A DNA stretch of 64,000 bases from Hyparrhenia diplandra (Eukaryota; Streptophyta; Magnoliopsida; Poales; Poaceae). Both the position numbers and the translations under genes were made by a program. The notes under the pieces were generated by a model. It was not told the origin of the DNA, made no database searches, and saw only the letters and a program-made list of their open reading frames with translations. The first letter of the stretch is position 1. Every line of letters starts with the position of its first letter. The DNA lies in contig JADLZK010008549.1 of NCBI GenBank assembly GCA_015847255.1, positions 1 to 64,000 on the forward strand. The letters are read 5' to 3'. Of this stretch, positions 56,880 through 64,000 are shown in pieces.

Positions 56880-58530
56880 AGCTCTTAGCCGCCGGGTTTA
56901 TCAAGGAGGTATATCATCGGTGGATAGCCAACCCTGTTCTAGTCAAGAAGAAGAATGGGAAATGGAGAATGTGTGTTGATTACACGGGTCTCAACAAGGC
57001 GTGCCCAAAGGATCCGTTTCCTTTGCCGCGCATTGACCAAATTGTTGACTCCACCTCAGTGCGCGGCGCTCTGTTTTTCGGCGCCTACTCCGGTTACCAC
57101 CGGATAGCGATGAACGAAGCTCGATCAGCTCGCCACCTCCTTCATCACTGCATTTGGTGCATTACATTTACGGAACAATGCCCGCCCGGATTGAAGAAAC
57201 GCCCGGCGCCACCTTCGAGAGGTGTATGCGAGAAAGTTTTCAAAGAGCTCCTCGGAAAGCTCGTGGAAGCGTCGCGTCGGCGACATCGTTGTCAAGACAA
57301 AGCGCTCAAAAGATCTCATCCCAGATCTCGAAAAGGTTTTTGCCAAGCTCGAGTTCGCGTCAAGCTCAACCCGAAAAAATGCGTCTTGGTGCGCGAGGGA
57401 AGGCTGCTCGGCTTCGTCGTCTCGGCGTGGCATTGAGGCCAACCCGAAAGGTCGCCGCCATCACGAACATGGGGCCGATCAAGAGCGTCAAATGCGTGCG
57501 GCGGCTACGAGGGCTGTCTCGCGGCGCTAAGTCGTTTCATAGCTCGGCTCGGGAGGCGGAGCCTCCCGCTTACAAGTTCTTTGAAGAAGGCGGCGCTTCT
57601 CTGGGACCGGCGAGGCCCGGCAAGCTCGACTTCGCTGAAAGCGACTCCTTGCCGGCCCGCTTTGTGTGCTCGTCGCTCCAGCGACCAATGAGCCCATCCT
57701 CCTTTACATCTCGGCCACCTCGAAGGTGGTGAGCACAGCGCTCATCGTCGAAAAGAGGAGGGGGGGCACGGCGCTCAGGTGCGGCGCCGGTCTACTTCAT
57801 CGGTGAGGTCCTCATCGGCACGGGACTCGCTTCGCGCGGCTCGAAAAGCTCGTGTGCGGCGTTGCGATCACCGGCCCTTAGCTCGGACACTGCCGACTCC
57901 CACCCGGTCGTGTCGTCTCCAAGTACCCTCTTGGAGAGGTCATCCATGACCAGGGTTACGGGCGCATGGCTAAATGGCGTCGAGCTCATGGGGGCGAGAT
58001 TGTCTATGCGCCTAGGGGCGCCATCAAGTCTCAAGCCACGACGGACTTCGTCGCGAGTGGACCGAGATCGGCGGCCACCCGGGCGGGCGATATCAGTCTT
58101 GGGTCTGCGCCCGACGGATCGGTGAAGAAGTGCGGGCCGGCGTCGGCCTCGTCTTCACTTCTCCTAAAAAGGTGCGCATGAAGTATTTCGATACGCCTCC
58201 ACTTCCCCGCCTCCAACAACGTGGCCCGAGTACGGCCCGGCGCGGTGAATGGGCTCCGCATCGGCGCTCGAGCTCGGCATCCGGCACCTCGAGATCGGGG
58301 AGACTCGAGCTCGTCAAGAACCAGGTCATGAAAGAAGCGATTGCGTTAACCCAAAGATGATCGCCTACTATCGGAAGGTCGCGAGCTCGAGGAACACTTC
58401 CACGGGCGGAGGTCAACCACGTCCACCGCAACCTCAACAACGGCGCCCGGCGTCCTCGCCAAACTCGCATCGGACCGCTGCCGGTTCCGGAGTCTTCATG
58501 CACGAGCAGCGCAGCCTTGATGCGGCTCAA
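56880..58530 (+). pseudogene. Gypsy reverse transcriptase and RNase H remnant
   Basis: From 56900 the frame reads a clear RT start (VKKKNGKWRMCVDY, LNKACPKDPFPLPRID), then a YSGYHRIAMNE segment whose conserved Gln is Arg (CGG). A LEKVFAKLEFA thumb segment follows in another frame at 57300-57360. RNase H resemblance continues to about 58500 in shifting frames (for example GAGLVFTSP-like and ELGIRHLEIG). RT copies the RNA into DNA. At least six frame changes are visible, so no functional enzyme can be made from this reading. Confidence 0.7.
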
Positions 58531-58879
58531 AGGGCCCGCTCCCAGGAGGGCGCGAGCTCAAGTTCCCCAAAGCCGGACCCCATGGACGGCCAATGTCCCA
58601 GGGATCGAGCTCTCCGATCCCGAGGGGCTGCCTGGTCGAGCTCCTCGGGTGCGGGCTCGGGGGCGGCTCGGGGCTGGCCGAGTCGATCGTCCCAAAACCC
58701 GACTGAAGGTCGTCCGTTATTGCGGTGGCTAAAGAAGGCGAGCTCCCTGGAGCGGGAGGAGTCACGGCGACTAGCCGAAGGGCGGGCCAAGGCCTTCGCC
58801 CTCGTGGGAGAGAGCTCTAGGCGCTGAGGGGCGGCGGCATCCTTCGGCGCTGCATCACCATCGAACGGGGGTGAAGAGC

Positions 58880-59917
58880 TAGGTCAAAGAAATCCCACGC
58901 GGCGAGATGCGGCCACCACGCGGACCCGCGAGCTCTTGTCGGAAAGCTTTTCGCCGAGGCTTCGCCGGCCAACCGCCGGCCGACGCCACCCGGTCGTCCG
59001 GCGGCTGCGGGGCTGCCAGTTCTTTATAGCCGGGCGCACCTCCCGGCCCAAGCCCTCCCGGGCGATCCCCCTCACTGGCCGTTCGCGATGCGGGGCCTCG
59101 ACATGGTGGGACCACTCGGAGGACTCGGAGGATACACGCACCTCCTCGTCGCCATCGACAAGTTCTCCAAAGTGGATCGAGGTCATGCCCATCGCACGGT
59201 GAGCTGAGGAGGCCGTCAAGTTCTTCACCGGCATCATCCACCGCTTTGGGGTCCCGAACTCGATCATCACCGACAATGGCACCAACCGTGGGGAACTCTT
59301 CATCGACCGGGTGCGGCGACCACGGCATCAGCGTCGACCGCCTTCATCAGCCACCCCCGGACCAATGGGCCGGGTAGAGTGCGCTAATGGATTGATCCTG
59401 CGGGCGTGAAGTCGCATCTTCGGGAGGCTTAAAATGCGCTCGTCGATGGCTCGTCGAAGCTCCCACGGTGGTATGGAGCCGCCGGCACCACACCCGGCAG
59501 GGGGCCGGGCCGGACCCGTTCTTCCTCGTCTTAGTGCGAAGCGGTCCTCTCCACCGAGCTCGAATACGGCTCACCCCGAGCTCGAGCTTCGGCGAGCACA
59601 ACAACCAAGCGGCCTTTCAAGGCGCCCGTGACCCGGCTTCGGCGAGGCTCGTGACATCAGCGCTCATCCACTCCGCCAAGTACGCAATCCATGCGGCGCT
59701 ACCCGCGGCGTACGTCAAGGGACGAGCCTTGACGTCGGCGATCACGTCCTACGACGAGTCCGAGCTCGAAGGACAAGCACAACTCTCCGCCCCATGGGAG
59801 GGTCCCTTCACCATCGACCAAGTGTTGAGGCCGGGCACATACAAGCTCAAGGACCACCAGGGACGAGTCCTCACCAACGCATGGAACATCGAACAGACTA
59901 CGTCGCTTTTACCCTAA
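58880..59917 (+). pseudogene. Gypsy integrase remnant
   Basis: At 59090-59290 frames encode a DDE-type core: GPLGGLGGYTHLLVAIDKFS (first Asp inside AIDKFSKW), then IIHRFGVPNSIITDNGT (second Asp). The third acidic site lies near 59365, where the expected Gln codon before GRVE-like sequence reads CGG. The C-terminal part (APWEGPFTIDQVLRPGTYKL then LTNAWNIEQ) ends near 59915. Integrase inserts the DNA copy. Several frameshifts. Confidence 0.7.
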
Positions 59918-60409
59918 GATGTACCCAAACCTTATAGCCGCAAGAGCTCAATAAAACACCAATTCGATGCAAAAAACATTGCAAAGCATCTCGAATCCGC
60001 ACCCTAAGCTCAAGGGGGCTACAAAAGGAATGGGGGCACACCCCATCGTTTCAACACACCGTTTTTTCGCAAAAGTTCACGGAGCTTAGAGCTCAGCAAC
60101 GAGCTCATACTCAAGAACCCACGCTCTCTCCTTTCGGCCCAAGCGATGTTTTGAAACGACTCAAGTCCCGAGCTCAACGAACTTAGAGCATGGCGCGATC
60201 GTGTTATCCTCCCCGCGCCCCAGCGAGAAACGGCCCGCCACTCGGCTCTCCAAGTCACGAGCTCACGTAAGTCAAACTAGAAAGCGAGTGCGGCAAAAGG
60301 GGAAAGACTTTTCCATTAACTTGACACATGCTTCCATGAGTTTTTACAAAACGCCTCGATTACAAGGACTCAAAAAACTTCTACCCCTATGCGGGTGGAG
60401 AGACCCGCC
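59918..60409. other. Untranslated spacer after pol
   Basis: Lies between the integrase end and the antisense frame. It holds short repeats of GAGCTC and no frame with a recognised domain. Confidence 0.4.
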
Positions 60410-63400
60410 CTAGCGGCTATTGGGCAGGAACGTCCTCCTCCTCGGCGGCGAGCTTGAAGAAGCTCGCTCCCGCGGTGGCGGCCTCGGCGGCGGCGGCCGC
60501 CTTCGCTCGGTGTCGGCGTCGTCGACGCCCGGCGCCCACCCCGTTTTCACGAGGCCGACCTGAAACGAGGGTAGTGGGAGAAGACAACGCTGATCGCCTT
60601 GTGGACCACCGGCGGCGTCCTCTGTCACCTTGCGCGGGAGGGCCGACACCAGCGCGAGTGGGTCCGCCGCCTCCTCCACGCCGAGGACATCACGCACGGC
60701 GTCATCCACCATGGGCGCAAGGCTCCCACCGCGCGCTCCCAGCTCTCGGCCTCCTCCACGGCCTTGGTCGCGCGCTCCGAGCTCTCGGCCTCCTCCACCC
60801 GGCCTTGGTCGCGTGCTCCTGAAGGGCTTCGACCTCCTTCGGCGCATCAACGAGGTCGTGGTGCGCTGCCTCAAGTCCGCCTCCTTCTCCTGCAGCGCGA
60901 GTGCGTGTTTTCGAGGGAGGCCTCGGCGGGAGCCGGCTCCGGACCTTGTCATCAACGTCCAGGGCCGCCTTCGAGGGGACTTCTCTTTCTCCCTCGCGAG
61001 ACGAGAAGATGGCTCAGCACAAGAGTCACCACGGCTCAAAACCAAGTCAAGAAGCGATCGCCCGCTTACTCCACGGCCCAGTAGAGCCCCCGCTTTCGTT
61101 GCGCCGGAAGTTTCGTTCGGCGTTGGCGGTCCCTCTCCTCGCGATTGTCGCATGGCACTTGACACCACATTTCGGCGGCCTCGCGGTCATACGGCGAGGT
61201 CCCGCCGGCGGGAGGCGATCAGCCCCAAACACCGAAGACAAAGAAGCAAGATAAGGGTGAGAACACTCACCCGCGAGCTCGGCGTCGGCCGACGGAGGCA
61301 CTTCGGCGGTCTCGTCTTCTCCTTGTAAAAGGGACTCAGCCCCGCCTCGGCCGCCCGGCGCTCAAGCTCTTTGTCCTCGGCAGCGGCGGAGGGGGTGTCG
61401 AGCTCCCCTTGCATCTTCTCGTGGCTGCAGGCTGTGGGGCGCTCGAGCTCCTCCTCTCGTCGAGCCGCCTCCCGCAGCGGCTTCGGGCCCCCTTGTGCCG
61501 CCCGGGAAGCCCGGCCCTCCACGTCGCGAATGAACCCGATGGCGTCCTCCGGGTCGGCTCGAGAGCCGGTGTTGGCCGCGGCGCCGAGCTCTTCACTCGA
61601 CTCACGCGCCGAAGCCCGGCCGAGCCTCCCGACGAAGCCACCGGCCCTCCGAAAAGCCGGAGCCCGGTTTTTATCCCCCGGGACGGAGTCCGCACACCCC
61701 GAAGCGCAAACGTGTGAGCAACTCGGGGAGACTTGGGAAAGGCGTCGGCGTCGTGGCGGCTTCAAACCGCTTGTGGCGAACACGCTACAATCGGATCCCT
61801 CGGGGCGTGAGGCCGCCGCGGGCGGCGTCATCGGGCATTGGGCGGCGGAAGACGCGGCGTCCACACTGGCTGGTGGGACGCTTGCCGCGCGACAACGCAC
61901 GGACAGGGACGCCGTTCATCATGACCTCCGGGTGGCGAGGAAAGGTACCACGGAAGGACCGGCAACGTCTCCAAGACCAGCTCCGGCGGGCCCCTCGCCT
62001 TCGACCAGCGCGGTCGTCGGCACCTCCGCCCGTCCCTTCATCATCATCGAGAGACATTGATGACGGGATGCTCGTGGCGGCCTCTCCCGGTCTCGGGTGA
62101 TGGATCTCAAGCTCGGCCTCCTCGGCGGGCCCTCCGACAAGCCAGGGGCCTCCTCGGGGACCGCCGTCCCCATCTCCGTCGCCACCGAGGAGCTCACCGG
62201 TGGTTTGGGCGCCGGGCGCCCCGGAGACGCCGGTCGGAGCTCCTCGATCGAGCTCAAAACCGTCTTGAGGGGCGCCCAGGCTCACGGGGGGCGGGACACC
62301 GACGAGGCCCGGCGCAAGTGAGCTCCGTCGGCCGACAAATAGGCGGTGGTTGCCAGCGTCCCCTTGAGCGGAACAACGCCATCATCATCGATCCGCGCCG
62401 CCGAGCTTCGCGCCCGTCGTCTCCATCGCCCGTCCACCAAAGCTCGTTCCGCAGCGCCCCCGAAGCTCGCCGCCCAGCGTCACGAGCTCATCAGCGGGGA
62501 GGGCCGGAGCCAGCGGCGCCGGAGCTCATCACCGCCGGGGCGCCATGGTGCTCACCATTTACGCTCCCGAGCTCGCGCACGGCCGAACTTCGACCACGCC
62601 GGTCCGCGGGCGTTTCTCGGATCTGGCGGTCGCCGCCCTACAACGTAACAAACAAGTCGAACACTCGTCGGGGACGTCGGGTCCACGTCGACCCACCCGC
62701 CTTGGACTCACCGGCGGGGTGTCTTCCTCTTCTTCGACTTTTCCGCGCCCGAGCTTTGACCCGCCCTCGCCCGTGTGGCCGGCTCCGCGTCACGGGCTTG
62801 GGCACGGGCGTAGGTTGAGGAGGCGGGGCGGGCCCCGCGACGGCGGCGGCACCACGGGGCGTCGGGGCCGGGTGGGACCCCGACGAGGTCCCAACCTCTT
62901 CGGTTTGCGGGTTCGGGCGATGCGGAGCCCCTCAAAAAGCACGACGACGGCTCGGCCTCCTCGAAGCTGCTCACCACCACCGCCGACGACCCCGCCCCCG
63001 GGCGAGGGTGAGCCTCGCCGAATAGCGACGGGAAGGGGCCGAGAGCCGAATGGCCGCACCTCGCCAACCCTGAAGAGCTCGAAGTCGTTAGGAGAAGCTC
63101 GTGGGGAATCAATCACGTAAAAACACGGGCCGGGGCCGAACGAGGAGCTCTTACCAATGCGGATGTCTCCTGGGTTTGGCCAGATCGCGGGCACACCGGC
63201 GACCTTCGCGCCCGTCTTGGTCACCGCCCTCATCCGAACTCGACCTGATCGGCGGTGAGGACCGGGCGTTCGCTGTCCCCGGAACGGGGCCTTGTCCTCC
63301 ACCATCTCCCACACGCGGAGGGTCCGACGGGGGGGCACCACCGCCTTAAAGCCCAGGCCGCGATGATATGATTCACCGATCAACCCCAAGATCCCGGAGC

Positions 63401-64000
63401 GCCTGATCTTGTTCACGGTCGTCTCCACCTCCGCCATAGAGCTCTTGTGCGGCATTTCACGCCACACCAAGTTCTATCGCGAAGGTGCGGCCGGTCTTGT
63501 GAGGGAGGATGGGGCGGGTCGTTCTTTAGGTAGAACCACTCGTCCCCTCCACCGGATTGGCGGTCGGGTCGCCCTCGGGAAGGTCTCGCGGACCCTCCCC
63601 GCGTGAATCAGATCGGGCACGGGGCTATCGGAGCGGTCCGCGCTCTTGGGCAACGGGCTGGATCTTGGCGAAGAGCGTGGTGCTTCAAAGCTCCCGGTTG
63701 GGGGGGATCCCCAACCAGCCCTCGCACGGCATCGTGAGCGTCGAGAGGAGGCAGGCACCCACCGTTAGGCGTCAGTCTTTGGGCTCGACGCCTTGATCTG
63801 AATGATACACCGGAAGAAATCGTCGTCATGGCATGCCCACCCGCTCATGGAAAGCGATGAACGACACTGCGTACCCGCACGGTGGGTCGGGGACCGCGTG
63901 GGACGCCGGCGGGATGATCCACTCCATCGCCTCCGTCCGCTGATGTACGGAGCCCGCCGGCGTTGCGGCACCTCTCGATCAGCGACTCCTTCACCGTCGA
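60410..64000 (-). pseudogene. Antisense coding region of the gypsy element, frameshifted
   Basis: Minus-strand frames run from beyond the window edge to a stop near 60410. Near 64000-63500 the peptides (SLIERCRNAG, an MTTISSG/DDFFR-C-II segment, LTPNGG) match in order the N-terminal part of proteins classed as putative gypsy-type transposon (PF04195, Transposase_28). The 226-codon frame 63470-62790 includes a KAVVPPRRTLRVWEMVEDKA segment, as in those proteins. The C-terminal part (60410-61170) is charged, Arg/Glu/Ala rich and may be coiled coil. Antisense genes after pol are known from Tat elements such as Grande; their role is unknown. At least four frame breaks. Confidence 0.5.

Larger units (their letters stand above)
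52347..64000 (+). mobile_element. Ty3/gypsy retrotransposon, Tat-like, incomplete
   Basis: Order from left: LTR (52347 to about 53668), primer-binding site, gag, protease, reverse transcriptase, RNase H, integrase (to about 59917), then a long antisense coding region that leaves the window. Protease-RT-RNaseH-integrase order is that of Ty3/gypsy, and the antisense region after pol recalls the Tat lineage (RIRE2, Grande). GC is above 60 per cent. The frames are broken by many single-base indels, so no intact polyprotein can be read. The 3' LTR is outside the window, so insertion age cannot be estimated here. Confidence 0.8.

Noticed and set aside
1..64000. tRNA, rRNA or CRISPR features
   Set aside because: No cloverleaf with matching A and B boxes, no rRNA core motif and no regularly spaced repeat array was seen; this is plant nuclear DNA.

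Overview
This is nuclear DNA of a grass, probably a panicoid. The evidence is spliced genes with GT-AG introns, Stowaway, Tourist and hAT MITEs, a CACTA element with TTTGCCGAGTGT-type subterminal repeats, LINE/SINE tails ending in short poly(A), and a GC-rich Ty3/gypsy element of the Tat kind (RIRE2/Grande-like). There are no operons and no prokaryotic features. Gene density is low and most of the window is transposon.

Layout. 1-16 kb is intergenic and transposon-rich. It holds a CACTA element (1347-2302), two LTR remnants (4160-7395), a Mutator-like element (8031-9295), a small non-autonomous LTR element (11525-12751), broken calcium-dependent protein kinase exons (about 13.0-13.5 kb), a hAT element (14495-15107) and a decayed hAT transposase gene (16138-16790). 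At 17.3-20.0 kb lies a five-exon gene on the plus strand for an unrecognised, probably plastid-targeted membrane protein; its apparent start is one base out of frame. 20.7-30.8 kb holds a 1.7 kb Tourist-like element with GC-rich cargo, a small MULE with a long foldback nested in its terminal repeat, and a 6.4 kb MULE with a perfect 9-bp target duplication. At 31.1-34.0 kb on the minus strand is a nine-exon EDR2-like (DUF1336) gene damaged by single-base indels, an in-frame stop and four AG-to-GG splice acceptors. 35-51 kb is intergenic with MITEs, LINE/SINE remnants and one small intact-looking gene (50285-50542, minus) for an unrecognised 85-residue secreted protein. From 51.4 kb a CACTA element is interrupted at about 52.35 kb by a Ty3/gypsy retrotransposon that runs off the window. 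Its gag-pol is heavily frameshifted, and a long antisense coding region follows pol.

Two cross-cutting observations matter for any reader. First, reading frames in the EDR2-like gene and the gypsy element are broken mostly by +/-1 changes in homopolymers. Second, in both, expected CAG triplets often read CGG (splice acceptors, the primer-binding site, conserved Gln codons). This looks more like unpolished long-read base-calling at methylated CHG sites than natural decay, so pseudogene calls here are provisional.

No gene in this window shows a shared pathway with another. The three host-type loci (plastid protein, EDR2-like protein, small secreted protein) look independent, and the rest is the transposon landscape between them.
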